From: Takifugu bimaculatus
Taxonomy: Eukaryota > Chordata > Actinopteri > Tetraodontiformes > Tetraodontidae
Length of the DNA stretch: 64,000 nucleotides
Assembly: GCA_004026145.2 (NCBI GenBank)
Contig: CP034979.1
Span: forward strand, 14,665,404-14,729,403
Reading direction: 5' to 3'
Shown: positions 1-12,900 of the stretch, in pieces
How positions within the stretch are numbered: position 1 is the first letter of the stretch
Layout: each line of letters starts with the position of its first letter
Program-made: the position numbers and the translations under genes
The notes under the pieces: generated by a model
What the model saw: the letters and a program-made list of their open reading frames with translations, nothing else
What the model was told of the DNA's origin: nothing
Database searches by the model: none

Positions 1-646
1 TTGCACCAAGTAAAAAAAAAAGAAAAACCCATTGGATTCTGACCCAATTCTGTCTTTAGTGACTTAATACTCCATAAGTCTCATGGTTAAAAGGTATAGC
101 CTGAGATGATTGAAGCTAGCATTGCATTTAGCGGCTAATTAAAGCTATAAGCTGTGGATGAATATGTGCTGAGGAATGAAAAATATTATGCTTAGTGAAA
201 AAAACCATGAAACACGGGTGACACCTTTGTTGTGTGGTGTGGCTGTCGTCCCCGTATCTGGGATGTATTTAAAAAATATGAAAGTCTTGTGCATAATTAA
301 TGTTTCTCCGAGCCATTAACACCATTGCAGCATTTCTAGATACTGACAATCAGCCCGCAAAGTCTGACAGCCTGATATCAGCCGCAGACACTCGTGATTA
401 TGTCTGCCGGTTCCATGGTTCGGCGTGTGCTCTGCTGGCGGAGGGCAGGATGTGGAGATGACAGCAATCGGGGGGGAGGGCGAGGGGGAAGGGGGGTGGT
501 TCATCAGATAGCCTTCAGCTGACAGATATACTTATCTGACTGTCTGCCCCCCTCCTGAGTGGAGGCCCAGATACACACAATATTAGACCAAATCTTGCCT
601 CACAACCTAGTTTTTAATACTGTGGGTTGCCACATTCCAACACTTG

Positions 647-648
<2 letters not shown>

Positions 649-697
<49 letters not shown>
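649..697. repeat. (GT)n microsatellite
   Basis: Uninterrupted GT dinucleotide tract of about 49 bases. Confidence 0.98.
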
Positions 698-699
<2 letters not shown>

Positions 700-1119
700 A
701 CAAATGATATTTAAATCAGTCAAACAGATATATAAATATGTAAATGATGTGTGGGCACATGTTCAAACATCTGCTGCTAATCTCAACACACACCAAAGCA
801 GCTGCCGGTGAGGCAGCAAATTTGTCAGTTGTTTTTTTTTGGTTTGATTTTTTTTTTTTAATTAAAGCCGCTCCGGCCAGCCACAGCATGGGAACAGCGA
901 AAAGCTTTTTAGCACGGAAGCGTTACATCACTCGGCAAAGCCTCGTTTGAAAACCAGCGAGCGACAGATTTGGATTATAGCAAAAGCCAAAAACAATGTC
1001 TCAGCTTGACGGGAGCTGCAGCCTTGTTCTCTTTAGCTACAGACAAGGTCAGAAGTAAGCTCTCAGCCAACTCCTGGGACAGTTTTTGTATTGTGCAGCA
1101 CAAATATATCAGATTTATG

Positions 1120-1141
1120 CCCCCCCCCCCCCCCCCCCCCC
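1120..1141. repeat. Poly-C run
   Basis: A run of 22 C residues at the left edge of a dispersed repeat. Its length is prone to sequencing error. Confidence 0.95.
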
Positions 1142-1425
1142 TTCCCCGCCCCTGTAGGTTCAGAGCCCTGCAGGGGCAACAGGGAGTTCCTCCTGTGTGT
1201 GTGTTGGGGTTCCCTCCAGGTACTCTGGCTTCCTCCCACAGTCCAAAGACGTGGATTTGGTTGGGGGGAGGGGGGGGGGGTTCTAAACCAACCTGGGGTG
1301 TGAATCTGAGTGTGAATGTTGTCTGTCTTTGTGTGTTTGCCCTGTTTGTCCAGGGTGCATTGCCCAAAGGCAGCTGGGAAGGGCTCCATCCATCTCCCTC
1401 AGTGGTAGCAGATGAAGGGACGTAT
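1142..1425 (+). repeat. Degenerate dispersed repeat (teleost type)
   Basis: The segment contains the recognisable core ggtactctggcttcctccca followed by cagtccaaagacgtgg, then a G-rich run, then a diverged tail around tgtgaatgttgtctgtc and ggcagctgggaagggctcc. This core is very common in fish genomes as a dispersed repeat, and it is the source of spurious open frames on both strands here. I recognise the core but cannot name the family with certainty. Confidence 0.75.
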
Positions 1426-3653
1426 TTGTCTCCTGCATTAAACAAACCAAATTGTAAACAAAGCTCTTCTGGTTCTCCTATTTAGAATAAAGGAGGTAAA
1501 CAAGCTGAAGGGTGGATGCCTCCTCCCCTGCACGCCGATGCCAAATTCTGTTTGAGCTGTCATGTCAAATTTGAAGCAAATCCTGAAAATCATAGATTAT
1601 TAATGACTAAAACATCACCGTCCCGTTGAGCAAATCCTTTCATTTCAGTTCTTTAAAGGGATCCTCCTTTCATGCGACGCGTAGCCTATCAAATATTAAA
1701 TTTCTGTCAGCTTTCTAATGATAGCGTTTGTCATATAACCAGCCTCGCTCGGCCATTTTCCATCTGTATTCTCACACATTATCCCTGGAAAAGGCCAGTT
1801 TATGTCAGCCTGTCGCCTTGAAACAATAAATCATCCTCTTAAAGCAAAGAACTGTGGGGGAACTGAGCACCAGGAGTACACGTGTGTGCCGGTGTCACCT
1901 GCCAGCCTGTGATCCGCCGCTGAAGGATGCCAGCAGGGCTGCGCATTGTCGCGCTGATAACGATTTTTGACGGGAAGCCTCTGACAGCCTTGACAACCAA
2001 CAGCCTGAGAAGCGAGGCGGAGTGGAAACCTGTTCTGGGGCCGTCTGGGGTCACATTATCACAGGCGCTGACGCGGCGCTCCAGTCAGGAGCGAACAGAC
2101 GCAACACGTGGAAGACGAATCCACTCGGGGGTTGCAGCTATTTCCGATTTCCGACGTGCGCCGAGACGCACCGAACGTGTCCTTGATGTGTCGTAACAGC
2201 TGGTGAAAGTGGGACCCTTTCCCACCCTTTGAGCTGCGCGGGGGACGTCATGTTGACGTATATGCAGGACAGCGTCCGGCTGAGGTTTTGATGAGTAATA
2301 ACGATGAGAAAAATCTCCCAAACGCATCTTTGTCTTGATCCGAGTCCATAGGAGGGGTCACAGGAAGATGAGGATGCGGCGTCCTCAGCAGGAAATGGTG
2401 CAAAAGGACGCGTGTTTATGTCGGCGTGATGCTAATAGAGAGATGAGGCAGCGCGGCGGTGAAATCCCCACTTTGTCTCACCGCTCTGACGCGTGCGTTC
2501 TTTAAAATGTCACCCGGGTTTACGCCTCGGTGACATTTCCACGAGCTCTTCTCGTAAAGACGCACGGAAGGAAACAGATTCCTCAATTCCTCCTCCTCTA
2601 CGGTGACGCGGCGGTTCGTTACACGCGGGGCCCAGTGAACTCAGAAGTGAGGAGAGCTCGCCATTAATGTTTCACACGGAGGAGCTCTGGAATGGGTAGA
2701 AGCATGAAACACGGGGGTGAGTGTGGGTCGTGAATGTAGATGCTGCAGTTGGAGCGGTCTTCTGGGGGTCTCCATTCTCACACCCATTCACTTGTGGTGC
2801 ATAAAGGTTGGCTGGCAGGCTGGGAGTGATATAATCCAAGCTTTAATGTTTCATTTAGCTCCCGTTTAGCGTCTAAAGTGGATCATTAAGCGGCGTGCTG
2901 CTTTCCTGGCTGGAGCTGGTCGCCTCTCCTGTGTCACTTCATCTCCTGTCGCCGTCTCGGCCCATTAAAACATTGTTCTTTGTGGTTTCCACCAACAGCC
3001 GGTTGCAAGAACATTTTTTTTGAATGAAAAGGTTGTAACTCTGCGTGTAAAGCCGTCCGCAGGTGTTTAATGGAGCTCTTTTGGGCATCTGTCTTTACAG
3101 AGCGATGTTATATGAAGTGCTAAACATTTTAATGGAATGGTGCTTTAGAAAAATGCTGCTGAAATGGTTTTGCTTTGTGGTCATGATGGATCTGCTCCTA
3201 ACTTGCTGACTGGCCGAAGGGATGAGGGGGCTTCATTAGACATCTGCGACTCCAGTCAAACACCTCAGAGATGCTCAAGAGGAACAGATGGTCACCAGAG
3301 CTACAGGTCAAGGGTCAGAGAAAGGGTCTGAACACAGAGTTCATGTGATGCTTTCATTCAGGGTTCATTTAGATTAATGAGACGTTGACGAGTCAGAGTT
3401 GGTTTTGTTGGAAATGTGATGGATCCAGGCAGGAACGGGAAGAAGGGGAGGAAAAAGGACGCTGGAAATATGGCTCTCATCCTTATCTCAACAAACGTCT
3501 CTATCACGTGGCCTAAAAGAGATCACAGGATCCAACAAGATCCAGCAACACAAACACAAACTGCCTTCAAGGTTTTGTCAAGATGTGTCAAATCCTCATA
3601 GTTGCCGTCCTGCATCATTGTTGTGGCTGTTTTATGGATCCCAACAGTCTGTC

Positions 3654-3659
3654 TTTATT
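3654..3659 (-). terminator. Candidate polyadenylation signal for zmat4
   Basis: AATAAA is read on the minus strand about 1.6 kb beyond the stop codon. A weaker ATTAAA lies at 3990-3995. Both are short motifs that occur by chance, so this is only a candidate end for the 3' UTR. Confidence 0.25.
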
Positions 3660-5226
3660 TTTTAATCTTCTCCTGTCTGGCATAAGAAGATCGGTTCTGT
3701 CCATCATGGCCGATTGAATCAATCATCCTCGCTAGATTATCTTTAAAGAAAGACAAGTCAGACGTCATTTCAGTAGCAACGTATTTGTATTTTAAACTCT
3801 CTTTCACGTCCCGTATCTCCACATCAATGAACACCGAATACAAAACTCTTGTGCTTCACACAGACAAACGCTTTTTTCTTTTGCTTCTACAAATTCGACT
3901 CCGTCTCTAGGATCCCGCATCGATTCACCTTGAAATCTGCGATTGCATAAAAGGTTCCTCATCCACGCGTCCGCAGAAGAAAAGTCATTTTTAATCAGGC
4001 CACTTGTTTTCTCTGCGAAATCAGCAGAGCACCAAGTATTTTCCCACAGAAAAACGGAACTTGAACCCACCCGAGCGGAGGGGCGCTTCGCTCCGGGTGC
4101 TGTGCTTTTCAGCCCTTTACCCGTCTCACGGAGAATCGACGCCGACCTCATCGGTCTCACGGGGAAAAAACGGAGCGTGCCACATCTCTGCTCACCCGCG
4201 GCGCGTTATTGAACCGAGCGGACGAGGAGCTCGCCGTACAGCGGAGGGTGGCGGCACCTCCAGGTATGAGAAGCTGTTATCCACTGACGGGTGTGTGAGA
4301 GTGTGTGTTCTGGACGAGAAGGTGACTAACAAGTGTGTGTTACAAAGCTGTCACTGAGAAAATGCCAAACTCTGCAAGCAGAAGGTTGTAAAGAGACAAG
4401 TGGAGGCGCCGGTTTACGTTTTGCATGCAGTGAAGCCCAGGTGGAGCGTCTGACTGGCTGCTGCTGCCTGGACCGTTGATCCCCCCCCCCCCCCACCGAA
4501 GCTCTTCACACACCAGATTCAAGCCAGCTTGCTGGATCAAGCTGGACAGACTTTTCTGTTTACGTCTGCTTCGTTTCTCCTCCGCTAAATCGCCAATCGG
4601 AGAGCGTCTGTGTCTCCAGAGGAGGCCCAGGTGGCTGAGACGAAGGATGGGAGGAAAATGACAATCAAGAGGAGGTATTGTGAGTAGATTACTCACGATC
4701 TACTCAGCAGCAAACCATTCAAACTTGGACAATATGCACCAGGTCCCTCCAGTGTCTCCAAATCCACCGTTCTGAGAACTAAAACCCACCACAAACACAA
4801 CATATATAGATATTATTGTAGGTACTGTAGTCTGTGTGATCTGTGTGTGTGAGACACTGAGCGCTGAGACGGACACGAATCTCTACTGGAGCACTTTTGG
4901 GGTGGGGTGGGGGGGATGGGGTGGGGGCGGCTGTGACGATCATTGTAGCGGCTCCTCTCTCCTCGCCGGGCTGAGGTGCTGACATCATTGCATCATCGTA
5001 AGAATATATATGGCAATATGTAGCTGCAAGTCTTCTCGTGTACGTAGACTTTGGACGCCAGACTGAAGAAACGCACTAGCATCCCCACCGCACACGCTCA
5101 CACGCACACCTACACACAGGAGTTAGTCCACAGGATTATCACACTCTTCTTTCGGTGACGCAAGTCCTCTGAAATTGCTCGATCCATTAATCTCCTCCTC
5201 TCCCCAGCGCAGCCCGTCTCCGTCGC

Positions 5227-5248
5227 TCACGGCTGGTGTTGCTTCAGG
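5227..5248 (-). CDS. zmat4: zmat4 exon 7, coding part (last seven residues and stop)
   Basis: After the acceptor TTTTCTCAG (ending at 5249) the first base completes an Asn codon; LKQHQP and TGA (5229-5227) follow. Human ZMAT4 ends NLKNK, so position, phase and residues all fit even though only 22 coding bases remain. The exon continues leftward as 3' UTR; its end is not certain. Confidence 0.82.
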
Positions 5249-7110
5249 CTGAGAAAAGAAACGACACAAAACACAGGAACATATTAGTCGGCCTCGTGCA
5301 CGGGCAGATCTGACAGGACGCCGCTCTCCGCCCACAGACATTGGCCTTTCGCCATGGTCGTAATTTAGGAACAGCCTCATCAATACTGATGCAGTGAGTG
5401 GACTCAGAGCCGTGTCACCGTCCGACGCCGCGTCGCCGTCATATCCTGAGCCGATCGTGGGTTCACCTTCTGGATTCGTCTCTTTTAAATAACAGTTTCC
5501 CTCATCACGGCTCACGGGGTGTTTTCTCCCCATTGGAGCTTCTGTCTGGATTTATAATCGGAGCGAAACAGAAATAAAATGTTCACATAACGTTTGTCTC
5601 TTCCTGGCTGCTCCACTGTGCCCTAATTGGAGAGATTCAACGCACACACACACGCACACACACACACACAACCCTCCTGATGCTGAGAGACACAGGCACC
5701 CATGCTGTCAGCACCTATCCCCATAATGGCTGTTAAAACAGTGGCCTCTGCACCCTGTCTGCTCGTTGAGGACTCGTCTAGCATGTTGGATCCTCAGAGG
5801 AGGCAGGTGGGGGGGGTGCATGAATTCGGGTTGGGCGGGGAGGCGATGCACGGGTGAAAAAGGGTTCGGTGGGATTCAAAAGCGCCTGCTTTTTCCAAAT
5901 GTGGTTTCCATTCGTAAAGCGGACGCCCGTCTGGTGCAGCTGCTGATCAATCTGACGTCCTTGCACCGCCGCGTCAGCAAAAACACGGTCGATCTGAGGT
6001 GGCGGTTCGAAACCGTTGCAGTATTTAGCTGTTTTGTCCGGTGTTTCCTCCCCGTATCCCATGCATTGATTCCCAAGGAGCGTGTTCAGGTGCGACGGGC
6101 CTGAGCTCGGTAGCATCCGTCCTGAATTAACCTCTGACCTCGGCTTCAGCGGGGGACACGCGGGCCTGTCCTATTAGCAGGTCAATAGCGCAGCCATTTG
6201 ATTCAGTTATTTTACACTGAGCACTATAATCTGCCGCCCACTCTCTGCGCTGCCGTGGCGTCCTCTGTGGTGCTGATGCTGTATAATACCAGCAGGAGGA
6301 GGCTGAATGGATTACCGTCCCCGACCTCTTGCCCCTGGGGCCTGCGATAGCATCAGCATTACCATCACAGGCACGTGTGTTTCATAGAAACCCGGTGTCA
6401 GAATTATACAGGGAGAAAGCATCCAGAAAACAAAGCGAAGGAGATAAAAAACATCCCAACATTGAAGTGGTCGAAGATACAATCTTGCTGTTCTTCACTG
6501 TCTTTCTTTATGGACTCAGTGGGGCTAATTAGCACCTACTTTAGCTCACTTAAAAGAAAATATTGAGCAGAACTTTAAGGCTACAGTGTGTAAGACTCAA
6601 AACGCAGGAGGATTCAGATAACAGAGGCCGATAAATCTGCTGGTAACTACGGTCGCAGTGAAATATGCATTGAGGTAATCTGCAGCAGTCCATATAATAC
6701 CGGTGATGATAATTCTGAGCCTGGCTGCCCTTTTCTGCATGTTTACAGGGGGATGTAAATCTGCCACTCAGTTGTCACGAAGATGCTAACTGAAACAGAA
6801 ACCCGTCTATCTGATGTCCCCTCATCCTCACCGGCGCCGCGCCTGATAAAATGCAAACTGTCAAAAGTGTTCCGCCAAGCTGATGTAGTCACGCTCGTTT
6901 TGTCCGCCGTTATCTTCTCCAATTACTGCTGCCAATCTGGGGATGGGGGGGGGGGGGGCAGCGCGGCGTCTGCGGCGTTCCCAGTGACCCACACTCGACT
7001 GTGTACCGAGCAGATGCACGGAAGAGATAAGGAGAGCTGGCGGACGGACGCATGCAGCTATTTAAGAAACAAAGAAATCTGCTGTTTTATAGCGATGACA
7101 CATTCATAAC

Positions 7111-7156
<46 letters not shown>

Positions 7157-7248
7157 CAAAAAATAGACCTGAAGTAGACACATACAGTCACTTTTTTCTG
7201 GATGACTTTCTGTGAGTGTTAATCTCGTGCTGCCAGTGGTGCTTTTCA

Positions 7249-7295
<47 letters not shown>

Positions 7296-9915
7296 ACACA
7301 CAGCACACACACACACACACACACAGGTAGGTGGAATTTGGCTTTGGTGTAAGCTCATGTCCACCCTGTCCCCCAGACGTCCACCGCGTCTCTTTCGTGT
7401 CCACCCTTCTAACCTCCCACGCACGCGAACGGGCCACTCTCGTCGTGATTCACACACATTTACATAACGGTGCACGCGTGTGCGCAAAGATCGGCGGAAA
7501 ATAAAAGAGATTTGCTCGGCTCAGTGCTCCATCAGCCGACAGCTTGTTCTTAAAGGGAGCAGGCTCGGGGGAAATGTCTGAGCTGTGTAGTATGTAAATA
7601 AAGCCACGCTAATGCGTACATAAACACAAGCTCATTAATTTCCTCCTGCTTTGAACCGGCCGTATCTCAGAGGTCATCTAGCACACTACACAACAGCCAT
7701 CTCTCTGAATTTAAAGCAGCACAATACAAGTCAGACATGCTGCATTATTTTCTCATGATCTAATCATGTTCCCTTTATGTCTTTTGTCGCTAATAAGAAT
7801 GAGGATTCTATATCGGAGCAGCGTGCAAAGGCGAGACTAACGTGGGTGCTAATGCACATGTTGGTTTCACCACAGTAACGGTGAAGGCGGAGAAAGTGAA
7901 GCCGATGAGGTGGAACCTCGTGTTCTTGTTCTGAGCGTCCCACAGGATCAGCGCAGCCGGGTCGACGTTCTCCGGGACCGGGGCTTCATTCTCAACAGCG
8001 CGCCGGGAGCGTTTTCAACATGCGAGCCAGGGCTGAGCAGAGCCGCGGCGCGAAATCACCTGGGATTAAAGCGCCGCTCCTGGACTGGGCCAATTATTTT
8101 TGCAATGTTTGGGGTTGAACTCTGATGAGAGCTGAGGGTTCAAAAATCAATAAAGGGAAATTTAAAATGTTAAGATACAAATGCCTCCAAATACGGATAT
8201 GGATGTTGGACTTAGTTACACAGAAATGCCCCTTAAAAAGAAAAAAATAAACCACTTATGCACAATCCAAATGTGCCTCATTTCAGGTGACGTTTGCTGC
8301 AGGCCTCCTCATCCATATGCTCCATAGGTCTCTCGCCTTGAGGTCAACACAAGCGTTGCAGCGTTTCTGCCGTCCTTTCCTCTTGAATCTGTCGGGAGGT
8401 TCTTACATTCCGCCTCTGTGAGAGGACTTTATCTCTCCCGCCTGTAGCTCCACCTGGAGAACTAATGAAGTGTTCTCCTACGAGCAGGAGCTTCAGGTGA
8501 CAGTACCTTTTAGGACTAGATGTTAATGTGTTGAAACTGCTGCCGTTGTGTAATTCAACAGGCTTTTTTTCAGTGGTAAATGTGTATCCATAGCAACAGG
8601 CTAGCAATCTTAGCCAATTCAGGACTTTTTTGTCAGACTATCACAAGGTGTGTGATACAGCCGGTGACTTTTGTCGCTGTTAATGCGACTGTGGCTGTTC
8701 TCCTGTCCTCCTGGACCCTGGTGTTGATGCTAACTGCTGGTAGAACTGGAAAGCAGCTGGTTCCGGTCCACTCTGGACCCCAACACAAAACACACACGAC
8801 CAGGAACCAGTTTAGAAGGACAGGAGCAGTCATCGGCGTGGCCACGAAATGATGTTTACCATAAAGAGACGGTCGCTTGAACGCCAAATGTTGGTCTTCT
8901 GTGTCCCACAAACACATTTCAGGACATTTCAGAAAGTACATGATCAATAGAACAGCGACCTTTCACGGGGTTCTGACCACACGTATTCCGGCAAACTGGC
9001 TCAAAAGCGCTGAGTTTCCTTCTTACTTTGTAATAAATTACCTTTACCGCAACTCTTGTAATGATAAACATAAAAAGTAATTAATTAATTAAGGGGGCCG
9101 TAGAGGGCAAATGTAAAATAATTCTAATCAGCGTGCACGTTGTGCGCGGCCCACTGGATCTCTCTGTCCTTGCCTCATTTATCCTTGTTATTGTTGTTGT
9201 GTATCACACTACACCCACTGCACGCCTTGTTGGAACTCACCTTTTATATTTTACGGGCGATAATTGTGTGGAGCTCAGACGAGGCGCGTTCAGGCCTAAA
9301 AACCTGTTTTGGTTTTTTAAGAACAATCTTTAGAACAACCTTTTGAATATGCTGACAGTATCCTGCATCTGGCTTCAGACGCATGATAAAAGTTTGTGTG
9401 TCGAACGGAAGAATGCGGCTTCCAGTTTACAGGGAAATTGATTTGGAGCCTGTAAACTATGTGAAGAACGTCCTCCAGGACTGCGAACGCACCCCCCTCC
9501 CCTCGTCAAGGTCCCTCTCTGGTAGCGATATACTCACTTATTCTGGTGCTTGGAGCCCTGGAGGTGTGCATGGTACTGCTCGATGGAGTTGAGGACCACA
9601 TTGCAGACGCTGCAGGAGTAACTGCTGCGCAGTCCTGGAGAGACACGGACACGGGTTCAAAGGTCACGGTGAGAACATCCTCCGTACATGCACACAGCCG
9701 CTGCAGAAAGCAGCAGCTGCTGCGGCAAAAAGTGCTTCCAACGGTGAAAATTTTGTACCGACTTGCAATAAAAGTCTTATTTTTAACTCTGTATTGCAGG
9801 CGGATTCTGCTAATTGGAGTGCATCTGGAAAAGATTTGATTAGTCTCATCATTAGCAGTGAGCCAGGAACATTTTTAGATCCTCAGATCACTGGCATCAT
9901 CCTGCTAGTGCCTCG

Positions 9916-9974
<59 letters not shown>

Positions 9975-12900
9975 TTCTCACATTTACTACCAAAAAGAAC
10001 CAAAAAAAAGAGATTAAAGTTGGACTTGGGTTTAGGTTAGGGAGTTAGTTGGTGTGGTCAGGGTAAGGAACTGGGAAATGAAATGTCCCCACAAAGATAG
10101 AAATATGCAAGGACATGTGTTCCCGGGAAGGTTTTGAAGCTTGAGAACGAGAAGAATGAGGACACGACGGTTAAGAACGGAGCAGCACAGTAGATTTGGT
10201 TAAAAAAAAAAAGACTCTTTGTGCATGTGCACGTTTGTGCACGTGTGGTGAATGCGCTGAATGGTCGGACTCAGACACAGATGTGAGTTAATTAGACGGT
10301 TTGCAGGTGGTGGAGATGAAACCCCCCCCCCCCCCCCCCTCCTTCCCCCTTCCCCCAAAATAGATGGATAATGTGGGATGGAAATAGCGACGGAGTGGCG
10401 GGAAGAGATACGAGCGGAGGATTAGGTAACGAGGGAAAGCAGGAAATTGGTGGAGAAAATGAAGACGTGCACAAAACTCTGAGGAGACTGACGCAGGATC
10501 CGCGTTCACCGACCCATGTGACCAGCGCACGGGGCACCTGTGGGGTGTGCTGACTGCGTCCAAGCACCCCCCCCTGTCCTCCGCTGTCGTCCCGCCCGGA
10601 AGATTTATGAGCCGTCTGTGCGTCCCGTCACCTTCTGACCTTCTGGGCCACTAATTGCTGGAGCATATTGGTGGATGCAGCGGCCATTTAGTCCTGGAAT
10701 ATCGACTCCGGCGTCGTTTTCAGAGGGCGTTAAAGACGAACGGTCATCAACGAGTTACCTGCAGCTTAAACTCCGGCGTTGCCCTTATTCGGATCAGGAT
10801 AACCCCCCCTCCTCTGCCAAATTGCCATTACCTCTGCAGAGGCTGTTCATTTTCCTGCCACATATATTACCCACGTGCACGCGCAGACCTGTTTTTAGCC
10901 TGGCTGACGCAGCCTGCAGGCTCGGCGCTTTGTGCCCCTGCCAGGAGGAAGTGCTGCAGAACGCCTGCAAACATATGTGTGCGCTAACACGGGCACGCAC
11001 GCACGCACGCACGCACGCCGCCTTGCCGAGCGCACCAACATTTGTCCATGCTAATTACATGTCGGGGAAGTGTGTCGGCTATGCAGGCGACAGCCGAAGC
11101 GCTGGATTGATCGCGTGCGTGTCTGAGCCGCTTCTTTTTTTTTCCTGATTTTTTTTTTAAGCCTTGTTAATTACACATTAAGACATGTCAGTGAGGGGGG
11201 GGGGGGGGGTGGGGGGGACAAAACGCCGGGTGCAGGGGCTGTTTGTGGCTGTTTGTGGCTGTGGCTGACGTTCCAAATGTGTGTCAGAGCATTTAGGAAG
11301 ACGCTTATCTAAGAGAAGGGAGAATGTCCTGCAGTCTCCGGCTGATATATTTGAACTTCGCCTCAGCTAAAACAACCTTAATGACCCACTAACAGCCCTG
11401 ACGTTCCTGGCCCGCTCCATTAGGAAGCCTGGCTAAACCGCAGCCTCTTTTATCTGGGAGGCTCAGTTAGCAGTTTTCTGCCGCCCATTTTGTTTCCTGT
11501 CCGGTGTGTGAAAAAAAAAAAGAGTCTTAAATAAAAGGAAATTAGCGGAAAGGTAACGGAATGTGTGACTACCTGTGGAGAGTTTGGCGGTTCGGATATT
11601 TCTGTAAACCCCTCTCCCTGTAAGGTTTGGAGCTAGCATAAACGCTTGGGCGCAGCGGAACACCGTTGAGATTTAAAAAAGACCCGGATCCAAAAAGAAC
11701 GCAGGCGACAGTTTCACTCGGCCTGACAGCAGATTTCAAAGTATCGTGAGTGACTTCAGAGACGAGATCTGGGGGTGTGGGAGCGAATCCAAGTGAATTT
11801 TTCTAAACAACAGTCGTTAAAGGTCTCCGGTGCGACGGCTTCATTTTGGCAGTTAAATAAAAGCAGCATCTGTTGTTCAAATAGACTTAACCTGCGTGGA
11901 ACAAAACCCTTTTAAAAAATATAACAGTGTAACCTTTCTATAAACTGAATTCAATGCTGGTTTATTTAGAACTATAATTGCAACAACACAACACTTTGAT
12001 CATTGGAAGACTTTTAATTTGGTTCTGGAGAGAAATCCTGAATTTTAGAGGCGCTAATGAAAAATCGAGTGATTAAATGTGAACTGGTGTCAAGGTTCAG
12101 TCATTTCACCTGAACCCTGAGCTGCATAAGTGCAGCTGGAAAACGACCTTTACGCTGCTCCGCGAACACAAAAACAGATCTGACGTCTTTATAGAATTGC
12201 GGGGACGAATGAATAAAACACACGCGGAGAAATTCGCTCGGAAACTGGAAGCTGGGATTAAACGGAGCCGCACCAGCCGACATCGGCAGGCGTTGGACGA
12301 CCCACAAAGGACGTTATAAAAACCGGATCTCCGTTTGTAGATGAAAAAGGCCACCGTCAGTTTAAGCTACGCTCCGCGCCGTATATCTCCTCTTAATGTT
12401 TGCGCTGACGCCGGCGCGCTAGCGTCTCGCTGCTGTCTCGGGGGAGACGAGGTCAGGCCTGTCTCCCGACTCGGGCACAGTCATCAATTACACACAATTT
12501 TCTCGTACTCCGGTAGCTCATCCTCCCTCGGGTTCCCAAACACACACGGATACACACAGGACTAGCCAGTCCCTGATGCTTATCTCACTGCCTCCGACTC
12601 CCTCCTGAGAGGGGCGACGGCGTCTCGGCTCTGACTTGAGGGGTTTCCGGCCCTGTCTTGATTTATGTAAAGACGCAGCTGAGTCAGACGGGTTCCATCC
12701 CTCATCGCCAGCCGCCCCCACCCCCACGCCCGCCTTTGTCCACCTCTGTAATCCTTTCCCAGAGGTTCTGTCTGGCACCTCGCCGCATGAAATAACGACA
12801 CTCTCCTCCGCGCCCCGTCGGCGCAATTACGGAAGAGCGCTCCAGAAGTTAGCAGCGCCAGAAATGTCAGGGAGACTTTTCGGGCGGCGAGGAGACGAGA

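Larger units (their letters stand above)
1..3653. other. 3' flank of zmat4, no gene seen
   Basis: No open frame here resembles a known protein and none shows exon-like splice pairs. The stretch holds a GT microsatellite, a dispersed repeat with mononucleotide runs, and a CpG-rich block at about 1.9-2.7 kb. Confidence 0.5.

Noticed and set aside
970..1485. 171-residue plus-strand frame with poly-proline and poly-glycine
   Set aside because: It is produced by C and G runs inside a dispersed repeat and overlaps frames of similar length on the other strand.
10675..11148. 157-residue plus-strand frame
   Set aside because: It has low-complexity Ala-Arg-Thr-His repeats from a GCAC microsatellite, no domain, and lies within zmat4 intron 5.
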